The notes under the pieces: model-generated
Databases searched by the model: none
Told to the model about the DNA's origin: nothing
The model's input: the letters and a program-made list of their open reading frames with translations, nothing else
Translations under genes and position numbers: made by a program
Shown here: piece after piece, positions 1 through 10,392 of the stretch
Numbering within the stretch: the stretch's first letter is position 1
Layout of the letters: each line of letters opens with the position of its first letter
Assembly (NCBI GenBank): GCA_001584585.1
Contig: LSYV01000004.1
Coordinates: 3,088,383 to 3,152,382, forward strand
Source of the DNA: Gonium pectorale
Taxonomy: Eukaryota > Chlorophyta > Chlorophyceae > Chlamydomonadales > Volvocaceae
Direction of reading: 5' to 3'
Length of the DNA: 64,000 nucleotides

Positions 1-125
1 ATGCCATGTCTTGCGGCTACAGATGAGGTGGCAGGCGCTTGCCAAAGAAAGGACGACAGCACAATGCAACAAGACCTCGCGACGTCCGACCCATGCTTGC
101 TGCTTGCTAGCTGCTAGCACCTCAC

Positions 126-3100
126 GCGCGCCCCGCTTGCCTTGAAGAGCTCCCGCCGAGCCTGCTCCCCCGGCGTCTGGAGCGCCACCACGTCCCCCGG
201 CCCCTCGAACACGCGGTCACGCAGCTCCCTGTCCAGCTCGCACGACGGCACCTCGGCGGTCGCGAGCAGCAGCAGCGGCAGCTCCGGCGGCAGGTCGCGC
301 AGCAGCATCACCAGCGTGGCGCGCAGCGTGGGCGGCGCGGTGCGCCACCACAGGTGCAGATGCGGCAGGTACAGGATGGCGGGCGCGGACCTGCGCGCGC
401 AGCCGCAGTAGCAGTCACAGATCACAGGTCACAAACAGATCACGGAAATCATCGCCGCGGCGCAATCAAGAGCCGAGCCAAGACATCGATATTATGTTCC
501 GTCGCGACAACACGGCAAACGCACCGTCGGTAGCTACTAAGTGCGCAGCAGACCGGCAGCCGCAGGAGATGTGAGTCCCCGTCGGGGGGGGGCCGTGATG
601 GATGGCTCACCTGCGGGCCTCCACGAAGGCCAGCACCAGCGCCTCCTCCGGGCTGCGCGCCCCAGGATTGGCCAGCAGGGCGGGTAGCCCAATGGCGTGC
701 GACGGCAGGCCCTCCAACGCGTACAGCACTGCGGACGCCAGGGCGCCCTGCCCGTGTCCCGGCGGACCGCACAGCAGCAGCCGCGGCCTTGACATCAGCC
801 ACGCGGGAAGGCGCGCCAGCAAGGAGCCCATAGCGCCGCCGTCAGTGCCTGAAGCCAGCCGCGGGACGAGCGCGCCGGCAGCGGTGCTGCCGCTGGGGCC
901 CGCACGGCCGGGCGGGAGGATGGACGAGGCGGTGGGCTCCGGAGAGGTCGTGGCGCTGCCGCCGCCCTCGCGGCGCGCGCCGGCGGCAAGGCACTGCGCC
1001 GCCGGCGGGAAAGAGCGCTGCAGGCGGCCGAGAACGGCCGCCAGTTGCGGCGCCAGGACGACCGCGGCGGCCCCCGCCAGCGGCCGTGCCAGCGCTGCCG
1101 CGGAGCGGTTGGAGGCGGGCGTGACGGCCGCGATGGCGGAGAGGAAGTCCTCTCGCTCGACATTGACGCTGGAGGGCTCCACCAGCAGCTTATCCTCAGA
1201 CGCATAAATCTGAGGATACCTGAAGATTGCATCACAAGCGGAAAAAAGCGCTCCTCACGATGAATGCGCAGCTCCGTGCTCACCCATTTATGCATAGGGC
1301 TTGTGCGTGCACGGATGTAGATGAGGCCGCATCGGACGGCCCGACCCCACACACGTCACCGCTGCAACTTTTCTGAACTTCACCGCCCCCGAAAGCGTGC
1401 GAAGCGCCCCGCCCCTGACGCTCTCAAGGCCGTCGCTCCGCCTAGCTCTTCTAGCCCTTGCCCAGGTGTGTTGCAGCCCCCTGCACGCACCTCCTCCGGA
1501 CAGCATGCAGCGCCGCCTCCGCGCACAGGGCCTTCAGGTCGGCGCCGCAGTAGCCCACGCACAGCCCCGCCAGCTCGTCCAGCAGCGCGGGGCTGGGCCG
1601 CAGGCTCCACTTGCGGGTATGGATCTCCAGGATGCTCCGGCGGGCCTGTGGCGATGGGGGACGAGGGATGAGTGATGAGGGGACGAGCACCACATGTCAT
1701 CCGCGATATCCCGCCGGCAACTGCGAGCTGCCCTTCGTGATCGGCGATTGTCGCTTTGCGAGGCACTCCACACCCTGCGGCTCGGGCAGCTCCGGCAGCC
1801 AGACAACCCGGACAACGGTCATGCGCCCCAGGTCCGCACCAACAAGAAACTCGCCGTGAATCCATACCCGTACACTGGCAATGACCCGCTGCACCCACCT
1901 GCAGCCCCGGAAGGGGAAACAGCAGCTCCCGGTCGAAGCGGCCTGGCCGCCTCAGCGCGCCGTCAAGAGCATCGGGCCGGTTCGTCGCTCCGATGACCAC
2001 CACCTGGCCGCGGCTGTCCAGGCCGTCCATGAGGGCCAGCAGCGTGGAGACGATGGAGTTGTGGATCTGGTCCTGGCGGCTGCTGCGGACCTGCGCAGGC
2101 GAAGGGGGCGCGGGGAGGCTCGCTGGTGGTCAGGCGGAGGCCGCTGCTGGGCCCTTCCCTGGACTGTACACAACCCCCGTCCGTGAAGCAAAGGGGCCGG
2201 CAGCGCCGCACAGCATGCCTGGAGCTACGCCGATTGAGCGTGGGTCATAGCGCCAAACGCAGGCAAATATGAGGTCAGAAGGCGCCTGCACGGCCCATTC
2301 CCGTGCTAGATCTGCTTTCGCAACTCGCTGCGCGCGCGCACCGGCGCCAGGCCGTCAATCTCGTCAAAGAAGATGATGGCGGGCGCGTTCTTCTGCGCCT
2401 CCTCGAACAGCAGCCGCAGCTGGCGCTCCGCCTCGCCCACCCACTTGCTCAGCACGTCGGCGCCCTTGCGCATGTAGAACGACACCTTCCGCCCGCCGTA
2501 GCGGCTGGCGTGGGAGGCCAGGGCGCGGGCGACCAGCGTCTTGCCTGCAGAGCGGCAGAGAGGCACGGGGGCCCGAGGCGCAGGGTTTGGGCCACGAAGC
2601 GATTGAGGGACAACTGCGAATTCCCGCACAATGCATCGAAGGGGCATTGGCGCCCTGGCCTGGCTGCCCACCTGTGCCCGGCGGGCCGTAGAACAGCACC
2701 CCGCGCGGCGGCTGCACGTTGAACCGCGTGAAGAGCTCCGGATACACGAGCGGCAGGAAGACCATCTCCTTGAGCGCCTCCACGTAGCTGTCCAGGCCGC
2801 CAACCTGGTCGAAGCCCACGCTGGGGTCCACCTGCCCGGCAAGTGGCGGGCGCAGAGAGGGGCTCGAACGCACTGGAGCAAGACGGCGAAGCGCACACAG
2901 CTGAAAAACCCCATCGGTCTTTCGCTTTTGCGCCGGCCAGGCCTAGGCGCAATAACGTACAATAACCAAGACACTGGTCCCTTCAGTAGACTCCAAAGAG
3001 CGACCGCAGTGGGTGGGCGGGGGTGCATTCGGGCCTGGCTGACGGAGCGCCGCCAGCATTCGACGCCGGCCTACACCCCGCTCCACTTCCCTCACCCAGC

Positions 3101-6100
3101 ACATGGTACTTCCGCACTTACCGCCACGGGATTGATCTCCGCGTTTCCGGCCTTCTCCTTGACACCGCCACCAGCCAGAGCCGCTGCGTCCGCCAGCAGC
3201 GCCTGCTCCCAGGGTGCCAGTGGCAGCCCGCCGCCGGCTGCCGCAGCTGCGGCGGCGCCGCCGAAGGGCGTCCCCGCGACCCCGGCGCCAAGGCCATGTA
3301 GGGCGCTGCTGGGGACCACCTGCGCGCCGCCGTTGGCTTGCTGCCCCAGTACTGGCAGGGGCGTGTTGGGCGCGCCGTGCTGCTGCCAGGGCGGTACTGC
3401 AGGACAAGGGCGACAAACAGCACATGCAATGGGTGCAACGTGCTGCGTAACTAGAGCTCATGGGCCGTTGCAAAGGGGGCGCCGTGCACATTGCCGTACA
3501 TATGGCGTGAGTCCATAGGCCACACATGCGTGACCAACAGGCGGCGATGTTGTGGCACAGCAAACGCCGTCTGCTGGGTAAAACCGCCGTGGGGAGCCGA
3601 AAAGCCCCCGCGGCTGTGTGGTGTTCCCCGGCTGGGCTCACATTGGCCGGCTGCCGCCTGCAGGTTGCGCCATGGGTTGCCCATGCTGGTGCCGTCGATG
3701 TCGGGGATGTCGTCATCCGACACACCGCCGCGCCAGCCCCCGAAGCCGCCGCCCCCGCTGCGCCGGTGGCCGCTGCCGCCGCCGCCGCCGCCGCCATGTC
3801 CGGCCCCACCGCCGCTGCCCGCGCCGCCATGCTTGCCTCCGCCGTGCGCCCGCGCGCGGTCGCGGAAGCGCTTGCGTGCCCTGGTGGTGGGGTACGGGGT
3901 GGGACCAACGTCAAACCCAACCGGGAGCCTGCATGATTGGTTATATGTTGAGGCGAAGGATGGAGGCCGAGAGACATGCAGCCATGTGCAGCGCCTGCAG
4001 AGCTGCAGAGCCAAGATGGCAGTGCGCACGCGCTTCCAAGTCCACGCGGGCGGCCAGCAAGGTGCTTTCCCCATGACTCGTGCATTCGAGCAGTGCACCG
4101 CCTGGCTGCAGGCGCGCGGCACCTCTGGTTCTCCTTCCCGGACAAGCAGCCTTCAGGATCCCGGACCCGCAAACCCGCGCTCACTGCAACTCGCGCCGCA
4201 GCTCCTCCTTCTGCCGCTCCTGCTCCTGCACCGACATGGGCACCATGCGGCTGCGGTCGCGCAGGGTGTAGGGCGCCGCCGAGCCCTTGCCCTTCCGGCT
4301 CCTGTCGCGCTCCCGCCGCCGATCGCGCTCGCTCCGACGGTCGCGCTCCCGGGCCCTGTCCCTAACGCGGCCGCCCTTGCCGCCCTGCTCCTCATCATCA
4401 TCTTCATCCTCCTCGTCCTCCTCCTCCTCGCCCTCGTCCTCCTCCTCGTCGTCCTCATCCTCGCGCCGCCGGCGCTTGGCGCCGCCGCCGCCGTCCTCGT
4501 TGTAGCGGGGCCGTTTGGCCGGGATCGCCCGCAGCGCATTCACGGCCCCGCCGCGCAGGTGGTAGCGGCCCTTCCACACGCCGCCGTCCTCCTCATCGTC
4601 AGCGTGCTCGCCCTCGGACTTGCTGCCAGCTTGCCGGGGCCCCGCGGCAGCCCCCTCATCACCCATCTCCTCATCCTCGTCCTCCTGGCCGGAGCTCCCT
4701 GAGTCGCTGCTGGCCCCGCCGCCGTCGCCGCTGCCGCGGTCCTTGTCGCTGGTTCCGCCGACCTCCGCGCCCTCGCCCACCTCCTCCTCCTCTTCCTCCT
4801 CGCCGCGATCGCTGGCCCCTCCATCCTTATCCTGGTCATGATGCTGCTTGAGGAGGCGCGCACTGTGGCGGCGCTTGGGGGGTCCGCTACCGCCGTTGCT
4901 GACGGTGGCTGTGGTCCGCGTCAGCGGACGAGCGCCCCTGGTACGGACCTGCTCCGAGGCCACAAGGGAGGTTGCGAGACGCAAGCCCTAACCCTAACAT
5001 GAATACGAGGGCATAGTACAGTTACCCCGCAACACAAAACACAATTCGATGTGAAAGCGGTTTAAAAACGATGGGAGATTCAAGCGATTTTCCAGCGGTA
5101 CAAGGCGTAGGAACCGCCGCTTCCGGACTGAGCATGATGCGCTGCCAGGTTTCCTGCAAGCCGGAGCAAACGCACTAGGCTGTTCTCATGGAGACCGTGC
5201 CGCACCTGTGGGCTGTCCTCGCCACTCGCTTCGCCGCCGTCCCCGTCCTGTACCCCGTCTTCGACGTCGTCGCCGCTGCCGCTGTCATCTGAGGCCACGC
5301 CGGCGCCGGCGCGGCCCCCACCCAAAGCCGGCGGCGCCGACAATCGCGTGCTGCGCCGTAGGCCTCCCTGCGGCAGTCCTCAGAAACGGAGGGATCGCTT
5401 CATGCAATGCTCGGTACGGCTGCCATGCACCATGGAATGGCGACCCTGTAACGGGCCTTCGAACGTAACTGCTCCCGTGACGCCTACTGCAACCGGAATG
5501 GGCGCGCCAAGTCCCGGGACGTGCTGTGCGGACGCAGAACAAAAGGTGGGCACCCGTGACCACCACCGCAACGTGCGGCCTCTATCAACGACAAGCGAAC
5601 CCGGCTACCCTACCCTCCAGATGCCCTGACCTTCTGGGCCTTGTCAGGCCGGGCCTTTATGCCAGCGCGGCGTTGCACAGAGCGCCCCTACACAGGGGAC
5701 GGCGGAAGCGGGCATTGCCGTCTGAGCGACCGCTTGTTTCGTTGAATGCCACTACACGGGTACGAACTGCTCACGCCCAGGTACGTTCCGTGGCTCATAC
5801 ATGCGCACTAACAGATTGGGCACCAATGCCTTTGTGGCGGCTCTTCGGGTAGGATCCATACCGCAGGGCATGGCGTGACGGCTGTGTACAAACATGCACG
5901 ACAGTCATGTCCATACGACTTCATTGATTGGAGAACATAGCCGTCTGCCACGCCCCTGCTAATGGCAGCTATAAATCGCGCCGTGGCCCACCCGAAGCCA
6001 GCCGTACAGCAACACGGTTTGCTCATGGCATGCTGAGGCTGACACCTACTTGGCAGCTCGCCAAGTGCGTACGGGAGCCATGGTGCACTGCTAGGTTGGG

Positions 6101-6459
6101 TTGGGCCCCGACCCCAGGAGCATCGCCTCACCCGCCGCGCGTCTCCGTCGTTGCCCGTGTCCTCGCTATCGTCAACCGCGTCATCGGAGTCGTCGTAGTC
6201 ATCCCTGTAGTCCTTCGGGAAGGAAGCAGCTGCCAGGCGGGAGGGGTATCGGCGGTTCCGGTCCACCTCTCCCAGCGGCGACTGCAGAGGGCAGGATGGT
6301 GCCAGGAAACGGCCCCCCACACTGAACTTTAGCGTGTGATGACATGCCTTGTGCTGCCACCGTGGTGCAGCGTGCCGGCGACAGCCAACCCAGTACCCTG
6401 GCTTTGGATTTCACCTTCTGTCCTCCACCTCCACCGTTATTTCCACGTGTCTTCACCAT
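126..6459 (-). CDS. ATAD2: ATAD2/Yta7-type AAA+ ATPase, 3' end beyond left edge
   Basis: Twelve exons join in phase: 6459-6415, 6326-6132, 5367-5206, 4948-4185, 3880-3642, 3396-3122, 2831-2672, 2544-2342, 2090-1899, 1645-1491, 1219-611, 390-126. They give the first 1,088 residues. The N-terminus (to about residue 470) is acidic, then Arg/Glu-rich, as in chromatin-bound ATAD2/Yta7 proteins. AAA domain 1 has Walker A GPPGTGKT (about 608-615, split by an intron), Walker B IIFFDEID, sensor GATNRPD and arginine-finger RRPGRFDRE. The linker [16 protein letters not shown] and the second AAA fold follow, with a Walker A lacking lysine (GPPGHGQG), as known for the family. A bromodomain is expected beyond the last exon but is outside the window. 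Family role: histone H3/H4-linked nucleosome disassembly in the nucleus. The start is the first ATG that keeps the frame into exon 2. It shares a short upstream region with the gene at 6748. Confidence 0.93.
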
Positions 6460-6747
6460 GCTCCCTTAACAGTGCTTCATCCTAGATCGCGCGGGTGTGC
6501 CGGCTGCCGGAAGGATTCCCGCCAGCTTTAAAGGGTACAGAGAGCAGTTCGTTTAATACTCATTTACATTCTTATACTACTAGATTATGCCCTCCACCGC
6601 AGTGCCTAGCTGAACGCGTGCAAGCAACTGGCGCAATAATGCCGTTCGCTCGTCCAAGCCTGCAGTCATTACCCCCACACACACACGCACCCCATTTCTC
6701 TTCTATGCCCTCCCTCATAAACTCATCAAGGGATGGTTCTATCGCAT
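6460..6747. promoter_or_regulatory. Divergent promoter region, ATAD2-like / membrane protein
   Basis: These 288 bases lie between two start codons on opposite strands. The stretch around 6545-6590 is AT-rich compared with its surroundings and contains TTATACTACTAG-like sequence. No coding exon fits here. The promoter role is inferred from position only. Confidence 0.45.
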
Positions 6748-8801
6748 ATGAAGATGACGCGACAATTGCAATCCTGCCTCACCTTTGCCACCGCCATGCT
6801 GCTGCTCTGGGCGAGGTGAGTCGATGTGCCGCAGACTGTTGCATCGCACAATTAGTCACAGCTTTACGGACGCTTACCTGCTGCTCCCCGCAGCGTGTGT
6901 CATGCGCAAAAATACAACCTAACACAAGCTGTTCAGGCAGACCTGATAGTTGACCATCGCCGCCCAGGAGTCGAATGCGATGGTAGGGGGTGCTGAAAAG
7001 GCTTGGAGCTGGCGGCCACAGCGCCCGGGGGTAAAACCCGGGACGTGCGACGACTGCAGCCTGGGACCGGGCGGGCGACCGGAGAGTTAAGGTCTAGCTG
7101 CAATGGCAGGGACTGTCTAAGGCGTTTTGAATTGGGTCTGGTAGCCGGTTGCTGCCTACACAACATTGGGTTCTAGCGTGCTGTGTGCCCCAGCTGAGTC
7201 GTGCTGCATGAGGCGCCGTCATTGGGTTGGGCGGGCTGGGTTTGCAGCTTTTCATTTCTCTTGCGCTTTACTTGCTGTTCGGCGGGCCCGCAGTGCCTGG
7301 CGTCTGCACGCCGGTGAACCAGACGCTCCCACCCCGAAGCATGTGGTACTGGTGCGGGTTCTACGCGACGCACCGGACGGTCTACCTCGTGAAGAGCAAC
7401 AGCGCTTCGGGAAACAACGTCACAACCATGTTCCTCATGCGGCGGAATATGCTGGAGGTAGGACGCGAACTGCGAACGCGGTGTACTTCCACGCGGGTTG
7501 AGGCACTGGAGTAATCCCTCGTGCGCACTTGAGATGTGCACAGCTTCAGGATGTCCCGCGCGGATGCGCAGAGCTCAGGCACTGCGCGGGGACGGGGGTT
7601 GTTGACGGACGGGATCTACATGAATGTCCCAGGGCATCCCAGCTCGATGCAGTCCCAGAACGGACGCGTAGGCAAGGGGTGTAGGCTAAGGGCGTGTGTA
7701 TCTGTAACCTGTAAAGGCGTGCGTGCACCGGAAGTACGGGACGGGCGACATTTGCGTGTCTCCTACCGCAAGAGGGCCATGATCTCGAGGTTGTTGTGTT
7801 GTTTAGCTGTTGTGATTCCGGCCCCGCGTGCAGACTTGTGCTCTGGAGAACGTGACCTGGGTGGGCGACAGGTGCAAGACAGTACCGGGTAAGTATCGCG
7901 TCGCTAGCCGCTGCAGGAGTGCGGCTAATATGCCTTGCATCGACAGCCGATTCGTCAGCCGCGGGTGTCAGCTAGACCACCGGAATCAAACGGCCCCTTC
8001 CTGCACCCCACCTCCCTGGGTCGCTACGCGCCACCCCCACCAGGGCATCCCCTAAGGCCTCTCTCATGGAAACGCCTTTTCCTATTTCTGACCCCCCCCC
8101 CCGGGCACCTTGCTGGCGCTCCCGCCACCCGGCTGCTGCGTGCAGAGTCATCATGTAGCAACAAGAAGACGTGCGACGTGCGGGTGTTCGGCCTGGTCTT
8201 CCCCGACGACCTGTGCTTCGTGATGATCAACAACCGGGCCAGCAGCCTGGTCGCCACGGTCCAGGTCAACAACTTCTACGACCGTGAGTCCCTCCGACCG
8301 TGCGCGCGCGTGGGCTGGCAACTCGCGATCCCCCTCCCCGCCATGCTCCCTGCAGCACTCCGCCATCAGCCTCCCCGCACACAAGCGCAAGATTGCCACC
8401 AGTAGCTGTGGTTAGTCGGCTCTGGTTTGTCTGTTGTTCAGCGTGGGAGTTGCCCTCCGTCAGGAGGGTGAAGTTGATGCCCGGCGCCGCTCGCCCTCGA
8501 ACACGTCCCCTTCCCAGGACCCCGCTACTACGGCACCTGCTTCGTGCTGATCTTTACGATTGCCGGCGGCCTGGCCATCCTGGCCAACGTGGGCTGGCAG
8601 TTCTACACCATCATTATTGCGCCCGTCGGCAAGCACACGGCGCAGGTGCAGGTCAAGCTGGAGCAGGCGCAGGCCGACCCCGAGCGCGCCGCGGCCACGG
8701 CGGTCGCCCCGTCGGCGCCAGCGGCGCCCGGCAAGGCCGGCTTATACGAGAAGCTCATAGGGCACTTGCGGTCGTCGAGGGATGTAAAGCATCACGCGTG
8801 A
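6748..8801 (+). CDS. Unrecognised type I membrane glycoprotein with signal peptide
   Basis: Six exons join in phase: 6748-6815, 6894-6982, 7294-7457, 7834-7888, 8146-8283, 8518-8801, giving 265 residues. The N-terminus is a clear signal peptide (MKMTRQ... then a hydrophobic run ending near VCHA-QKY). The ectodomain of about 165 residues is Cys-rich and has four possible N-glycosylation sites (NLT, NQT, NVT, NVT). One membrane segment follows (CFVLIFTIAGGLAILANVGW), then a tail of about 65 residues rich in Ala and Gln. The ATG at 6748 was chosen because it alone gives a secretion signal and matching phases. I do not recognise the family. The arrangement suggests a surface or endomembrane protein with a disulfide-stabilised luminal domain; function unknown. 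Confidence 0.8.
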
Positions 8802-10392
8802 GGATTGTGAATGCAGGCGATGCAGCGACTGCAGCCATGTAGTGCGCCTCCGGGCCTCGCATCCGCCCGCTTGCACCGACGGTCCGGCAATGAGAGTTTG
8901 CGCTACCTCAAGGTTGCGGGGAAGGCAAAGGTTGGGAAAGGCCCCGAGCCGGAATTGTTATGACCTCACTTGCAACCGCGTAGTGGGCCGCGATATGGGC
9001 GTGTCTCATGTCCTTCTGAATCGCGCTAGCTGCGTCTGCCCCTTTGGACGTGTTTGATGGTAGGGTCCAAGGCAGTTGGCGCGAGCGTGTGGGTGTCACG
9101 CCCTCGTGGTACTGGGCGGTGGGTAGATCGACCATGGCGTTACCTAGGGTACTTCAGGGCGGCGTGTCTCAGGTCCTGCGCTGCTTTGTGCACGTCGTGT
9201 GTGTGTGCATGTTGTGTGCGTCAGTATTTGTTGGGAATGCGAACGCAGCGCTCGAGGCACTGAGTACGCCACATATGTGATTACGGGGAGTAAAGTGGAG
9301 GGTGTGGACGCTGCTGACGGGATGTCGGTTGTGACGCTGTGCTGTCAGGGTACAAGTTGTCACCTCTGTAGTGTTGTGCTGTGAAATATAGTATGTCGAA
9401 TGATGTTGTGGTGGCGCACGTGAGAGGTCCATTGACCTGTGCGCACGTGTTGAGAGGCCAGGGCACAAACAGCAACAGCCATGTCCCGTGGAGACAGCTG
9501 TCATTGTCACGCGGCCTTCATTCGCACACCTAGCTACCGGTAATGGAGGACATGGCGATGGCAGCATATTAGACATTACTTGTGCTGCAGCTCTCAGGGT
9601 TGCGGTATCGGGAGTGCAGGTTTATCCGCATGCTCATTTGGCACGGCCGCTGTAATGATTCGAAAGTGCCCTTGGCGAGTGCGTCTCTTGGGAGCATTTG
9701 CGGCCACCGGGTCAGGCCTGCTCGTCTCCTTCGCCCGCCATGCCCTGGCCCAGGCGCCCTACTGGAAACGTCGCACCTCCGAGTGTGTACCCTACATGCG
9801 TGACAGCGTGTTCAAACCGGTCAAAAAATGCTAACGCCTAACGGGCAAGAGCAACCTAGCAGGCCTTCGGGTGTCTGTGTTCGTTGTTTTGTTTCCTCCC
9901 CAGCTCCGCCCACTTCTCTGCAACTCGTGACACGAAAACCTCGTCACAGGGCAGGATTGCGTACAGGGACTCCAAATTCCCCATCAGAGCATAACCAGCA
10001 TGTCTGCCTTGGCCCACGGACCGCCGACAAAGTGATAGGCCGATGGCTCGCCGGTTCTTGCACACTCCTTGCAAGGGATTCGCCCAGTGAACATGACCCT
10101 GGGCCTTCAGCAAGCACCCAAACGCCCCACTCCCAGCCCTCTATTAGTCATGAGCCCCGCCATTCGAAACCGCCTTTGCTGGCGGGCCCTCATATGCCCA
10201 CTACCCCATGCAAGTTGCCCGTAACAACCGCTGCCACATCCATCATACGGTAACCGCCCAGCCCGGCCGCGCATCACCATCTGCCAAACAGCCAGGCATT
10301 GCATTGGAATAGCCATCATGCTCGCATTAGTTGGTTTCCGCACCCAGTCAACACCAAAACCTATCGGATTTCGCGCATACAGCCCATGCCTG
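8802..10392. other. Convergent intergenic gap
   Basis: This gap lies between the stop codons of the membrane protein and of the helicase-like gene. It holds 3' UTR sequence, a GT-rich patch near 9185-9235 and a TGTAA at 9651. Open frames inside (for example minus 9856-10113) have no flanking splice sites that connect them to either gene. Confidence 0.6.
9651..9655 (+). terminator. Candidate poly(A) signal TGTAA
   Basis: TGTAA is the usual poly(A) signal in volvocine algae. This copy lies about 850 bases after the stop of the membrane protein gene. The assignment is inference. Confidence 0.35.

Noticed and set aside
2943..4702. Long open frames of about 400 codons on both strands (minus 2943-4184, plus 3491-4702)
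   Set aside because: They are shadows of the ATAD2-like exons and introns in GC-rich repeats, with biased composition and no domains.
4985..4997. CCCTAACCCTAAC, resembling a telomere repeat
   Set aside because: Only two units inside an intron, and the common volvocine telomere unit is different (TTTTAGGG). Not meaningful.
7227..7514. Open frame with a hydrophobic start (LFISLALYLLF) that looks like the signal or membrane segment of the protein gene at 6748
   Set aside because: Its first 67 bases do not join in phase to the secretion-signal exon. The acceptor at 7293/7294 with exon 6894-6982 gives a continuous frame and a proper signal peptide, so the hydrophobic part is intronic.
9856..10113. 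85-codon minus-strand open frame ending HPKAC
   Set aside because: The helicase-like frame already stops at 10393 and no splice link carries it into this frame. Most likely 3' UTR or intergenic.
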